A stretch of 64,000 nucleotides of DNA from Gnetum montanum (Eukaryota > Streptophyta > Gnetopsida > Gnetales > Gnetaceae). The position numbers were made by a program, and so were the translations under genes. The notes below the pieces were generated by a model. It had not been told where the DNA came from and did no database searches. It saw only the letters and a list, made by a program, of their open reading frames with translations. Where the stretch lies: assembly GCA_015680685.1 (NCBI GenBank), contig MNCI01034769.1, positions 1,251,948-1,315,947 of the forward strand, written 5' to 3'. Shown here one piece after another: positions 25,769 through 38,200 of the stretch (position 1 is its first letter; the number at the start of each line of letters is the position of its first letter).

Positions 25769-25783
25769 TCAAGCCCCAACCAA
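25769..25783 (-). promoter_or_regulatory. Element C polypurine tract
   Basis: The minus strand immediately before the 3' LTR reads GGTTGGGGCTTGA, the position and base bias expected of the plus-strand primer. Confidence 0.6.
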
Positions 25784-25912
25784 ATTAACAAAGAAAACAT
25801 CAAGCATTCAACCAAAGCTTTTAGTTTACTGATACATAATAATTATGATTATTTTAGATAAAATGTAAATCTAATATTACATGCCTTTAGAAACATACCT
25901 AAAGAAGTTAAT

Positions 25913-27436
25913 TATTGTGACCAAAAAAGTTGATTGTTGAAATGAAGACTAACAGATCCAGTGCACAACAGTCCTCAATCTTGGGTCCCTAGGGCCTCCA
26001 TGAAAAAATGGGATTTGAGGTGTCTTGGCCAGTCTGATAGATCAACTAGGGACTTGGAGGCTTTGGAAAATAGTGTAATGAAATAGAATGTAAAAAATTG
26101 ATAATAGATTTGAATAATGGACTAAAAATAAACAAATATATCTTGCACGCAAAATCTACAACTTTAAATTTTATTGAAAATAAATAAATAATAAGTTAGA
26201 AAAATGTGTACAAATTGTGGCTGAACAAGCAATAAGGGGTTTACTTAGATTGGGGTTTAGGGTCTATTAAAGACAATGCAATCAACTCCATGATCCAAAT
26301 GTCCTACCATTCCTGATGCTATTGAACCTCTAATGCTACAATCTCATATCTACAACATTGGCTACTACTGAGGAATGAGAAAAGTAAAAATTTTGGATGC
26401 CAGATTGCTCCACACTGGGGTTTGGGAATCCCAAAAGTATAGTGTTGACACCAAAAATCCACAAATCTCAAGGTCATAATGCTTCCATGCTGGGGTTCAA
26501 GAGACTGCAAACATGGGAGATTATAAGAGCCCTTGAGTGCTTGAAAATGCCCCAAGTATGGAATTATTGCTTCAAAAATGTATGGATGCTCAATGTATTC
26601 AAGTGTCAAAAGATTGATACATATTAAAGGTGTTTGAGATTGGTTTTTATAGGTTTTAGTCCATGAATGGTGCTACAAAATGGCTATGATTTGGCTATAA
26701 TTTGGCTACACAATGGCTGCAAATTAGTTGTCAAATTGCTGTAAATTTCTACCTTGCTCAAGTGAGATGGTTGTCGAAATTTGGAGGGTTATCATATATA
26801 GTAACTACCTCCCTCATGGTTATTTTTTTCACTTTAAATACTAAGAAGGGCACACCTTCCATGCTGGAGATGAATCTTTCATGCTAAGTTCTTCATCATG
26901 GTTACTGAAGTCGAAAGTCAATGTTGGTGTGCATGAAGTGATGAAATTTGGCTATGGTGGCTTCCACACTTAGGGGATGCAATTTCCACACTAGGGGTGG
27001 AGCTTCCATGCTAAGGGGGGAAGGTTTCCAAGCTAAGCATGCAGTCTCCATGCTAGGGGGGATAGTTGCCAAGCTAAGGAGAAACTTCTACCTCTCCAAA
27101 CTGGGGTTAGGTGAGATCTACCTCCCTACAAGTGTTTCCAACCTAGAAAAATGAATATCCCCTATAAAACTTATCAATTTCTCATTTTTGGCATTCCAAA
27201 AGGTATTTTTGACACCCCCAAGCCTAAATATAGATAGTAGGTAACTTTTTTCACTTCGGGGATGAGGCTTTAACCACTTATAAGGCATTTTCCAACACCA
27301 AAATTATAAAGTATGTGAAATTATCCACTGTGGATTACAATCTTCACATTTACAATGAAGTTTTGCCTTGGGTTTCATGGGGTGAAAGCTACATGATGAA
27401 AATTGGCTATAACATGAAAATATTTGTGGTGTTTCA
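25913..27436 (-). repeat. Element D 3' LTR (long form)
   Basis: Its two ends (25913-25969 and about 27143-27436) align with the short 5' LTR at 44989-45352. The middle, 25970-27142, has no counterpart there. The middle is bordered by CAAC on both sides (25966-25969 and 27139-27142), which could be a 4-bp target duplication of an insertion, but it shows no inverted ends. The alternative is a deletion in the 5' LTR. The middle contains phrases like CTTCCATGCTAAGGGG that also occur in the internal array of D. Confidence 0.8.
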
Positions 27437-27719
27437 ATGATCCTTCTTGGTTGGTGTCTAGAGGATCGACCTAAGAGTCATCGACAAAAAATACAATACA
27501 TCACTACATATCATAATGTTATAATGCATATAGGCCACATGAGAATTAGGCTATCTAGATCATCCAAGTTTCTAATTTAAGGTCATGGTGGGCCATGATA
27601 CCAATTTAAGGCCATGGTAGGCCATGTGGCTAATTTAAGATCATAGCAAACTATTGAAAGTAGGCTTGCTTGCTAATGATTGTTTGCTACATGTAGTATG
27701 GATTTAGATAGGAATGATT
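27437..27719. other. Element D 3' non-coding spacer with short repeats
   Basis: Between integrase and the 3' LTR. At 27570-27655 two to three units resembling AATTTAAGGCCATGGTAGG are arranged in tandem (period about 33 bases). The same unit recurs at 31420-31490 and 41010-41240 in D. Confidence 0.6.
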
Positions 27720-28770
27720 GACTAGATTGACCAGCTCATTTCATCCATGTCAACTATTCTTAATGCACCATTCCCATAAGGTCTAGTGATAAGAAATGAT
27801 CCTTTCCAGTTGGTTAAAAATTTGTCCACATGCTTGCATATGATTTTGAGGACCAAGTTACCTTCTTTGATATTATGCATTGTTAAGTTATGGTGATGTT
27901 GCCACTTCTACCTCTCTTGATAGTATTCAATGTAAGTAAGCACTTGCATGTGTTGTTCCTCATTTGAGTCTAGGGTTGCTATTTGCAACTTCTTATTTAG
28001 CTCATCATTGATGAATTTGGTCAAGGCTATTCAAAGTGATGGCACCTACAATTCAAGAGGTATAATAGCTTTAGAACCATAAACTAGAGTATAAGGCATA
28101 TTGGTTATCATTTGGTAGGTTTTTCTATACACCCATAGTGCATGGACAAGCCATTTGTACCATTTATGCTTGTTGCTATTAAGCATCTTTTCAAGTATGT
28201 TGATGATGGCGTTATTACTTACTTTCACTTTTCTATTGGCATGAGGGTAATATGACAATGAGAAAGATTGTTTAATGCCTAGGTTATGATAGAAATATTT
28301 CATTTCATGACTACTAAATTGTTGTTCACTATCTATAACTATCATCATGGGTATGTCGAAATAGGCTATAATGTTATCTAAATAGACTTGCAAACTTGTT
28401 CAAATGTAGTCTTCCCTAGGGGAATAGCCTCCACCCACATTGTAAAGTATTCAACTATGGTGATGATGAAACTATACTCTATGAAAGACTTAGGCATTAT
28501 GGGTGTAATGATATCCAACTTCCATCAATAAAATTGTCATGTTATCTTAGTATGCAACTCAGTTGGTGGTACATGTATAAGGTTTCTATATCATTGGCAT
28601 GTGTTACACTGCATAGCCTTCTACATGCAATAATTTTCCATATGGGACCAATACTAGCATAATTGAATTTTTTAGTGGTAATCACTTTTGGTCCTATATG
28701 TCTCCACAAACACCCTCATGAACCTCCTCTAGGACTATTCTAGCTTTGGTTATACCTAGGCACTTCAGGG
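27720..28770 (-). pseudogene. Element D integrase
   Basis: The core is open from 28393 to 28046 on the minus strand, with VIDSEQQFSSHEMKYFYHNL (the second Asp region), a segment SFSLSYYPHANRKVKVSNNA in which the Gly-Gln-Glu phrase before the third acidic position is altered, and PYTLVYGSKAIIPLEL near the end. Upstream pieces include ITIVEYFTMWVEAIPLGKT (first acidic region). The C-terminal part continues to about 27730 with KGSFLITRPYGNGALRIVD, a typical GPF/Y-like ending. Frameshifts separate these parts. Confidence 0.85.
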
Positions 28771-29009
28771 GTATGCCATCATAGGATCGTCAACATAATG
28801 TGTCATCACCTTTGATGACATACTACTTTGATCACTTGCATATAGCCTCCCTTTGAGTAGTAGTCAGGCCTTGTGAGGATTCACCATGCATAAGGTAAAA
28901 TTTGATATCATTGTACCATTCCTTAGAAGGAGTGGTATGAATGACAGCCACAAAGATATCCTTAGTGTTCTATATAATGGAAGTAGCATAGTCCACTGTT
29001 AAGACGGGC

Positions 29010-29430
29010 AACTTAGTAAACACATCTAGCATCACGCTAAGGGCTAATGTTTTAATTTCATTAGATATGGCATTCTCATTTCAAGCTATGTGTTGGATAT
29101 TAACATCTATGAATTGTTGTAACAATTGCTTCCCTAGGTCATAGTAAGGTTGTAAGTGCTTGTCTTCACATGCATAAACTTCGGTTACTTGGTTAGCCAT
29201 AAATTGTGAATCACCTTTAATCATTAAGCATCTAATTCCTAGATCATGAGCTACCATTATTCCTCTAATCAAACCCTCATACTCCATTATGTTTTTGGTG
29301 CATGGAAACTCAAAACGATAGGCAAAGGATCAAATTTCACCAAATGGAAATGTTATCATGGTAGTAGCACTGGTCCCATTGGTAGTTAAAGCTCCATCAA
29401 AGTGCATGAATACCTCATAACCCTTAGGCA
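29010..29430 (-). pseudogene. Element D archaeal-type RNase H (second RNase H)
   Basis: The minus strand gives FMHFDGALTTNG (first catalytic Asp), CTKNIMEYEGLIRGIMVAHD (catalytic Glu), LMIKGDSQFMANQV (second Asp) and NENAISNEIKTLA, where the final Asp is replaced by Asn. This is the extra RNase H acquired by Tat elements, placed as usual between RNase H and integrase. The piece 29081-29287 is still open. Confidence 0.87.
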
Positions 29431-29559
29431 CTTGGCTAACTATGTTAATATGTTCAACAAGAAATTTAGAATCTATAGCTACTTGGTCATCAACAAGTGA
29501 AACTGTAAGTTGTAAGGTTACAACTTGACCTTTCATTAAGGATTGAAAGACATAATGAA

Positions 29560-29800
29560 GGTCAAACTCCATGATTATGGCTTTTGATTGGGCTATATAG
29601 CTACTTTCATAGATGTTGGTCATTATGGCTATAAGCACATTGTATTTGCAAATGATGTTGACTTGGCTTTTGAAGAGGTAGTATCTCCACTTCTTTAAGG
29701 AGAAGACTAGTGCTAGACAATACTTCTCCATTTTAGTGTATCGAGTCTCATGGGGAACTAATGCATGGCTAAGGTAGTATACAGACATTTCTACTCCATC
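29560..29800 (-). pseudogene. Element D RNase H (retroviral position)
   Basis: The minus strand reads SVYYLSHALVPHETRYTKME, then CLALVFSLKKWRYYLF and a connector ending LHYVFQSLMKGQVVTLQLTV. It is the classic gypsy RNase H that follows RT. The usual ADFLA-type end has changed. It stays open into the next domain (29330-29788). Confidence 0.85.
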
Positions 29801-29989
29801 ATCATGTTTTTAGTAGAGTAGAAAGGTAATGGATGTGTCAAAGATGGGAAGGTTAATGTAAAATGGTTTACCCTCTTGCAGAGGATAAACTGTTGGTAGT
29901 TGTATCAACTCTTGATTAAGGTTTTTGAAGCCCTCTTAGCATTGAACCATCCACTCATAGTAAACTCCTTTCTTAAGCAAGTGTTGCAT

Positions 29990-30640
29990 GAGCTATAACA
30001 TATCTGTAAGCCTAGAAATAAATCTATGAATAAATTGTAATCTTCCTTGTAAGCCCAAAAGATTCTTAAGGTTGTTAGGCATCACTAATTTAGATATGAC
30101 TTTAATTAACCTTATTAGGATTAACATGTATCCTTGCTTCAGAGACTACAAAGGTAAGCATCTTACTACTCTTAATACTAAAGATACATTTCTTGGGATT
30201 GAGCCTAACCTCTTATTTGAGGTGTCATTTAAGCACAAGATCTAGGTTATTAGCATGATCATTAGCCATGTTGGACTTAATTACTATGTCATCTACGTAA
30301 TCGTTGAGCAAACCCAACATGTAATCACTGAATATATAGGTCATGACTTGCTGATTGGTCACTCCAACATTCTTAAGGTCAAATGGCATCATAGTATAGC
30401 AAACGGTACCCCATGGGGTCATAAAGGTTATGCTAAGTTGCTAGTCTAGGTTGATCCTAATCTAGTTATATCCAAAGAATCCCTCCATAAATGATAACAA
30501 GGCATGTCTAGGTGTAGTATTAATAAGTTGATCAATACTAGGCAAAGGAAAGTCATCCTTGATGGTTGCTTTATTAACTCTTAGAAGTCAATGCAAATAT
30601 AGATACTTCCATTTTTCTTAGGGACTACCACTATGTTGGA
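29990..30640 (-). pseudogene. Element D reverse transcriptase
   Basis: The minus strand gives VNKATIKDDFPLPSIDQLI, TPWGTVCYTMMPFDLKN and the catalytic box LNDYVDDIVIKS with both Asp residues intact. Flanking segments carry stops (many TAG where Gln or Trp is expected) and frameshifts. The upstream linker at 30990-31220 includes DMKDQSMSTWEKINLHLYLH. The wording is that of Tat elements. Confidence 0.87.
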
Positions 30641-31220
30641 CATCCATTTTGTGTAATTGATAGCCTTAATGAAACCAACTTGGTAGAGCTTTGAGATTTC
30701 AACACAAACTACCAAGGCCAAATCAGGTCTAATTTTACAAACATTTTTGTTAATTGGTCTAATGCCAGAGCCGAGTATGATGTTGTGCTAGACTAAACAT
30801 TGGTCTAGGCCTTGCATGTCTTCATATGAACAAGCAAAGCCTTAATGTTATTTTGTAGGACCTTGGTGATATCTTAAGCATATTGAGGTTCCAGTGAGGA
30901 ACCTAGTTTAAGGGTTTTCTCCCTACCACTCTGTGTTGTCACAAGTTCCTCAACTAGAGATATTCAATTATGTGACCTGTCTCTAATTCAAGGGTTTTAA
31001 CTAGGTTTTCAAGCCACTCTAAAGGTTTCTCTATTTAGGCTATGTGGTCTACAAGACTCTCAAGCTCAAGATCTAGGCAATCAGGGTCGATACACCATTC
31101 GACATCACTATGAGGTCCATGTAGATACAAATGCAAATTGATTTTCTCCCAGGTACTCATGCTTTGATCTTTCATGTCAACCAAAAGCATATTAAGTGGC
31201 ACCTATATAAAAGTGAATAA

Positions 31221-32229
31221 ATAATGCTAAAATGCTATAAAAAATTATGCAAATACATGTGAATCTAATGCAAACAAGGTCATCCAAGGCTATCAATGAG
31301 ATAGGGAAAATTCAACAAAGTACCATAAAGGCTAAATAAAGGTCAAAAAAGGAGAAATATAAGAAATCATGCTACAAATGACCAAAAAAATGCCATAATT
31401 TCACTAGTTTTCACTTCAATGGGCCATGATTCCAGTTTAGAGTCTTACTAGACTATGATGCCAATTTAAGGCCTTAGTAAGCCATGGTCACATGGTGTCA
31501 AATAATGGTTAGGGAAGGTCAAACACATCTATTTGATATCATTCAAAGGCCATACAAAGGAAAATAATCCTATAATAAGGCAAATAAGGTTGTATAAATG
31601 CCATAGAAGGTCAACAAGGTCAACAATGCAACATAAGCCCAGAAATAAGCTAAAGCATTATGTGATAAGGAAAAAATGAAGTAAATTTAGGCTATACATG
31701 GTGAAATTTGGCTAACATAGGTCAAAAAATAGTTAGCTTTTGCCAGTTTTAGGCCTTAGTAGGCCATGTTTTAAGGCTACAAGTTTATTAGGTAAGTACA
31801 GGCATCATTCAAGGCCATTTTTGGGTTGTTTGGGCCTAGAAATCAGGAGTTTTGAGACTTTCACACTAGGCCCTCCTTGTTTTCATGCTAGAAAACATGG
31901 AAGAAGGGACCCTTAGCATGGAAACTAGAGAAAGTAGATATTGGAGCATCCATAGGTTCAAAATTGAGGATCCAAGGCCTCCCTAAGGCAACAGAAGGCT
32001 ATATCCATCAAAATTGCACACTCCAGAGGTCTGTAAGGGACAAGAAAAATGTTTTGGAGTCTTCCCTCTTTGTTTTCACACTAGCTAGCATGGAAGAGAG
32101 GGGTTTTAGTACAAAGAATCAAAATCCAAGAAAAAATATAATCAAACATTGTCAAATAGGTAGTCAGAACCTAGATCTAGGAGTTGTGCATCCCTTAACT
32201 TCATTTTGTAATAGTTTGAGGTAGTTTTG
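31221..32229. other. Element D spacer upstream of RT with short repeats
   Basis: No protein similarity. Contains TTTAAGGCC..GCCATG units at 31420-31490 and a partial unit at about 31740. The plus frame 31964-32224 is not recognised. Confidence 0.45.
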
Positions 32230-34860
32230 AGTGTCAAAATTTTTTGAAATTGATTCACCCCATTTTTCCACACTAAGCATAGTATCTTTAGCATGTAAAA
32301 CTGGATGGATACCTTTTGCATGATTTAGAGTGGTTTAAAAGCACATTGACCAAGTTTCTAGGCCCCTAAGGCTGTAGACCTTGATTCTACAAGTTTCTGG
32401 CTAATTTTGAGCATGTTTGGAGATTGTTTAAAGGTATATAAGGTCTTCCCTCCCTATTTCCATACTAGGGTCATTTCTCTAGAATGGAATATTGGGGGAA
32501 ATTATTTTTGAAGATCAAAATGAAGTCAAACGAGCAAAATCTTAAGGTTATGAGGTCCTAGGCTTTTCCAGCATAGATCTAACACTTCTAGGAGTTTCAT
32601 CTTACCACCAAAAGTGGAAAAGTAGCTTCCCCACCTTGTTTACATGATGGATAGCATAGAAAAAGTCTTCTCTATCATGAATGAAGTAAGAATCCAAGAT
32701 CTAGGGCAATTCGGGTCACAATCAATCATGCATGTTAGCTTCTAGAGTTGCTAGGGCCAAAGGCTATGTCTTTATGTCAAATTTTGGTAGTTTTAAGTAC
32801 TCCAAAGTGCTTTTTGAGCTTTCCCCATTTTTCCATGTTCGGGCTAGGGGAATCAATGTGGAAGATTATCTGGAATCAATGTTTAGCTAGTTTAGAGGCT
32901 TCCTAGATGGTTTTTTAGCTTTCCCCTTAGTTTCCATTTTAAGGATAGTATGCTCAATGTGGAAGACTAGGGGAAAGAATATTTTTGATTATTTACATCA
33001 TTTCTAGCCATCCATGTAGGTTTTTGAGGTTTCCAGCATCGATTACCAATGGTTGGTATCAAAATGGATCATTTCAAAGGCTTGTGAGTGATTTTTGGTG
33101 TTCCTCCAATTTTTCCACACTAGGGCTTCCATGCTCAATATGGACAATTGGGGAAAAGGTTTTTTGCCTATTTGTAATTGATGTTAATAGGCCTAAGGGC
33201 CTTAGGATGTGCAAACAAGGTTCTAGGACACACACAAGGATTTCTAGTATTTGTTCAAGCTTTTGGAGGCTATTTTGGATTCCCCTTGAAGTTTCCCATT
33301 TTCCTCCATGTTGGGTATCATGGAAGAAGTGATTCTTAGTGTGGAGAAACTAGGGAACCTAGCTTTACCATTTTTCATTATTTCTAGCTATACATGTAAG
33401 TTTCTAAGGTAGCTAGTGTCAATTACTAACATCCAATGTCAAAATTTAGTTATTTCAAGGGTTATTAGGCAATTTTTGAGCTTCCCCCTTTTTTCCAAGA
33501 TGGGGCTTCCATGCTCAATGTGAAATATTAGGAGGAAAGGATATTTTTAGCCTTTTATGATCAATTTTGGCTATTCATGAGTGTCTATAGGGTTGTTGGC
33601 ATTGGCTATTAATGTCTAAGATTGAAATTTGGTCATTTTTAAGACTGTGAGAGGGTATCTAAACTGTCCCCCTTCTATTCATGCTAAGGATTAGAGGATC
33701 AACATGGATAGGATCCCCCTTATCTTGGAGAACCTAATTAAAGCATGTTTGAATTATTTCAGATGACTTCCAAAAGGATTGGGTTGCTTTTGGAAGTTAG
33801 ATTGCATACAAACTTCACTAGTTTTAGGTTTTCCCTTTTCATCCATGCTAGGAATAGAATGCCCAGTGTGAAAAAGTTCCTTTTTAGTATGGAAAAACCT
33901 TAAGAGGTTGATTTTTATTGATTTTTGGCATTCTATTGGCATCCAAAAAAGTTGTGAAGGTTCTAATATTATGCACAAGACATTTTGAGGTTGTTTCTCA
34001 TTCTTGAACCTCTTGCTAACTTTTCTAGATTCATATCCTTGAGTTTATATACTAGGAAGCATAGAAGGGATCTCCCTTAGTGTGGATGAACCAAGAAAGT
34101 TATATCTATGCTAGTTCAATAGCCAATTGACCATGCATGTTAGTCTATGGGGTTGCTAGTGTCAATGGCCAATACTGGATGCCAAGATCTAGTAGTTTGG
34201 AGGTTCCTAGATGCCTCATGTAGTTTCCAACCATTCTTCCATGTTGGGCATTATGGAACTAGTGTGGATGAGAGGTGGATCAAATTTTTGAGCCATCTTT
34301 GATTACTTTTGAAGTCATCAAAAGCTCTAGAGTGTTCTAGCAGGGTCTAGGGGTCACCAGGCTTTGAGAAATGGTTACTAGGTATTCAATTTAGGTCATT
34401 CTTAACTTCCCCAGATATATCCACACTAGGAATGAGATGCTCAATGTGGATGAAGCCTTCCCTAGCATTGAAACACCAAATCCTAAGGTTTCGACTAGTC
34501 TTGACTAGTTTCAACTAGGTTTGGTGAGGTTTTGAGGCTGCCAGAGATGCTTTAAGGGGCTCTTGGTCATGTGGGGTTCACTTCAGTGTCAAAATTGGGC
34601 TAGATGGGTATTTGGAGGCAATAATGGTTGTTTCCCCCCTTTTTCCATGCTATGCAATGTTTCCCTCGCTTGGCAACCCAAGCTATCCCATCTTGATAGT
34701 GTTTCACCCCATTTTTTGGGATATAAGGGATGAAAAAGGCAAGTCTTGGTTACTAAAAATGGAAAAATAGTTATGTTTCAATGTTTTTACAAAGTGGAAG
34801 GCATGTATCCACACTAGGCATGGTATCCCTAGTGTGGATGCATGGGAGTTTAAGGATTGA
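32230..34860. repeat. Diffuse tandem array in element D
   Basis: A unit of roughly 170-250 bases recurs many times in diverged form. One half is a phrase like TTTTTCCACACTAGGGCTTC, then CATGCTCAATGTGGAAGA (near 32270, 32460, 32830, 32940, 33115, 33300, 33495, 33680, 33850, 34070, 34240, 34430, 34640, 34815). The other half is a phrase like TAGCCATCCATGTAGGTTTC, then CAATTACCAATGTC (near 33005, 33385, 33560, 34130). Open frames such as 32985-33332 fall in it and are not convincing genes. Confidence 0.6.
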
Positions 34861-35290
34861 TTATGATTTAGGTGCTTAAGGGACTAAAAACCCAACGTTG
34901 ATGTAATTTTTGACTAAGATGGAAGGTGTATGGTGGGGTCCACAATCTAAAAATTTTAAAATTTGAAATGTGAAGCTATTTCCCACCAATCCCAACATTG
35001 AAGAAAGTTTCTCCCTTATGCACATCAGTGCATTTGGCGTGATGATGCACTAAATTAGTAGTTGGGATTTTGAGGTGCATTTAGGTCTAGATGTGGTTTT
35101 TAATGCCAAATTTCATAAGTTTTCAATCAAAATTCACATCTTTGCAAACAACACATTGAAGGAGACCTTTAGCAAATATTTTTTTGGTAGAGAGAAACTA
35201 TCTTCAATGTGGAAGCCTCATTCCTTCCTGCACATAGCATATAACTCCCATTTTCCTTGATTTCAAACTACTCCTAGCATTGAGCCTACC

Positions 35291-38200
35291 ATGGCACCAA
35301 AAAAGCATGAAGGGAAGAGTCAAAATCCTAGGACTCAGCAAGTGCATGAATGGGCAAACGATCTATCAAGGCTACCCAAGCCCATTTCAATCCAAGCCTT
35401 GTTTGCTGCTAATCTAAGGTAGGTAATTCTACCTATTTTTGCTTTTTTTTCTAGCTGTGTTTATTGTTTTTGTTGTGTTTTTCTTACCACATGTGGGGCC
35501 ATTTTTCTTAGATCTATGCTAATAGAGGAGGTAAATTAAAATTCTAATGAAATCCCACCTCTTATTTTGATCATTTCCACATGGATCCATGGTCATTTCA
35601 TTATTTTTACCTTAATAGTTTCAATTTTTAAAATTAAGCTTATTGTTTTTATGCTTTTTTCCCAAAAATTGGGGGTATGCCTATTTTTTTCAAATCTAGG
35701 CCAAAGTATTTGTCAAAGTTAAATTTTAATGAAATCATGCCCCATTATTTTTTTTCCTAATGGCTATCAATCATTTTGGCTATTTTCTCTATACTTTTAT
35801 GACTATATTAAGTTGGTCTTTAGGAATTTTAGCTTTTTACATGAAAAACCAAGTAATGTTATGTATTATTTTCTAAGTTAAAAACTGCATATTTTCAAAC
35901 TCTAATGTTATGGATTTGTGGCCCTACATTTAATCTTTCCAATAGTTTTTGTCTTGTTCAATTTGGCTTCAAAATGACCAAGTTATGGCTATTTTCCTAA
36001 AGCTATGAAGTTAGGTTTCTCATGCTATTTTAAAAATTTCATGTAAGTTCACAAATTTTTTCTAAGCCAACAGTATAGGTTTTGGCTATTTTTTGGTTAT
36101 GGCTAGGTGGGTCCTGGCTTCATCTCTTAAACAGTGTAATTACTTTGATTGGACTTAAAACAAATTTTTTACAAATTTTTCATTCAACGTATGTCAAAAG
36201 GAGGTTTGCCCCATTTTCAGAATTTTTATCCAGCTTGATAAATTTTTCTTACATAAACAGAAAAGGTTTTGAATTTTTTCTAGGTATTGATACATAGGGC
36301 TTGATTTTAACTTTGAAAAAGTTATGGATTCACTCCATTTGGAGATCAGGTGAATTTTTAGTGAATGTTTTACCAACCCTATGTGAAAAGGGATTAATGG
36401 TGATGGCTATGGTTTTGCTAATTTTGCCTATGTTGCATGTAAAAATAGCTATGTATTTTTATTTGCAATATTTATGGCTGAAATTCTTGTAATATTACAA
36501 TTCTTTCCATGATGGAATCACTAAAATCAAGACTTGTATCAATTTTTAATAAATTTCTAGCTAGCTATGTAAATAAGACAAATTTATGATTGTAGCACAT
36601 TAACCCTTTGGGGATAGAAGTGATTGATATGTGTATCTTTTCTTGTCCATATGTAAAACTTATTCTTTAAATCAACCTTTTTAAGAAAACCAACAACTTT
36701 ACTATTTTTAGAAAATTTATAGCCATATATTTTTTTCTAAATTTATGCATAGTTTCAATGCTTTCTTCTAACTTTATGCGTAGTTTAGAATAAGGCTTAA
36801 TTTTGGCTATAATATTTTGGTTATGAAGTAAAAGACTCTAAAAGATGATAATGACTCTTTTATGGAATTTCTTAAGCCAACTTAGATAAACATCTTAGAG
36901 CTTTCTACAAAGGCTAATTTCACCTTTGACTAGATGTTTTCTACATATTTGCTAAGTGATCCCAATTGGTCATAACATAAGTTTGTAATAATGTTTTCTT
37001 GTGGAATTCCATAAGCTAATTTAGATAAACACCTTAGAGCTTTTCACTGAGGCTAATTTCACCTCTGACTAGATGCTTTTCCAAATTTGTTATGTAATGC
37101 AAATTGATCATAATGCTTTTGTTTTACTTCATGCAAGGTTTTCTTGAAGCCCATCCTCATCATCATGGAGTTGGTGGGTATTTTGTACTATGTTGATCAT
37201 CCCAAGACTAATACCCCACTCCTTGATATGCCTTAGGGGAAGGCTTCACTATGGTTCTAGCCTAGGGTAAGGGAATTCCTTTCATACATTCTACAAAACT
37301 TTAGTCTGATGTTATGGTCACACTTGTCCATGGATATGGCTAGGGCTATAGTGAAGTCTTTCTTGCCTTGGACATCTAGCTTGGTTGCCAAGTTCATTAC
37401 TAAAAAGTTTCCAATAGGAGGAGAAGCAGATACTATTAGTCCACAATACCTTACAAAGATTTGAATGATGTCAAAGTATAGTCAATACAATGCTAACAAT
37501 ACTCTGATGGTGGTACATAGAGGCCACATGTTACTCCAAAACTCACCTAGCACCGTGTATCGTCTACAAGGGTAAGCATGATTATTGTAATCCTTTTATG
37601 CTTTTGGATTAACTACCTTTCCTAAATTCATTGGTTTTACAAACTTCTTATAAGTACAAGGTCAATGATCAAGGCTTGATCATCAATGATCAAATCCTGG
37701 CAGTGGCTCAAACTACTTTAAATGAATTCGCTAAGAGTCCTCAAATTAGAACTTTTGTGTATCAACAGTTAAGTGGGGACTTTGATGCATACGCTTCAAG
37801 GTTTAACCTTGTATACAAGAAGTGTAAGGATGATGAGATGATGTAGAACTGGTGGACAGATGTCGATAACTCCATGGATCAGACCCTTGTAGCTAGGAGC
37901 TCTACCCAAACCACATCAAAGAAGAAGAGGAAAGGTAAACATAAAGGTTACAACTTCTAATGTTTCATGGTTATGAATGTTCTAATTGTTCTATTTCTTA
38001 AGCTAGTTATTAAACGTATTTATGTTGATGATAAATTCTAGTTATTTCTTTACAAGACCTTTCACCTCTATTCAAGTCACCATACCACTTTTAGGAGTAT
38101 GTCATGAGGATACCCTCATCTAGAAGTTTCGTGAGGTGATCCCACCATAGGAGTGGATGATGTAATAGGCACTTGGATACATTCAAGCAAACATTTAAAA

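Noticed and set aside
35075-36492. Single plus-strand ORFs at 35075-35260, 36082-36297 and 36301-36492 as genes
   Set aside because: They lie in intron-like or spacer DNA, with Phe/Leu-rich AT-driven composition. Only the blocks with splice-like borders were kept.
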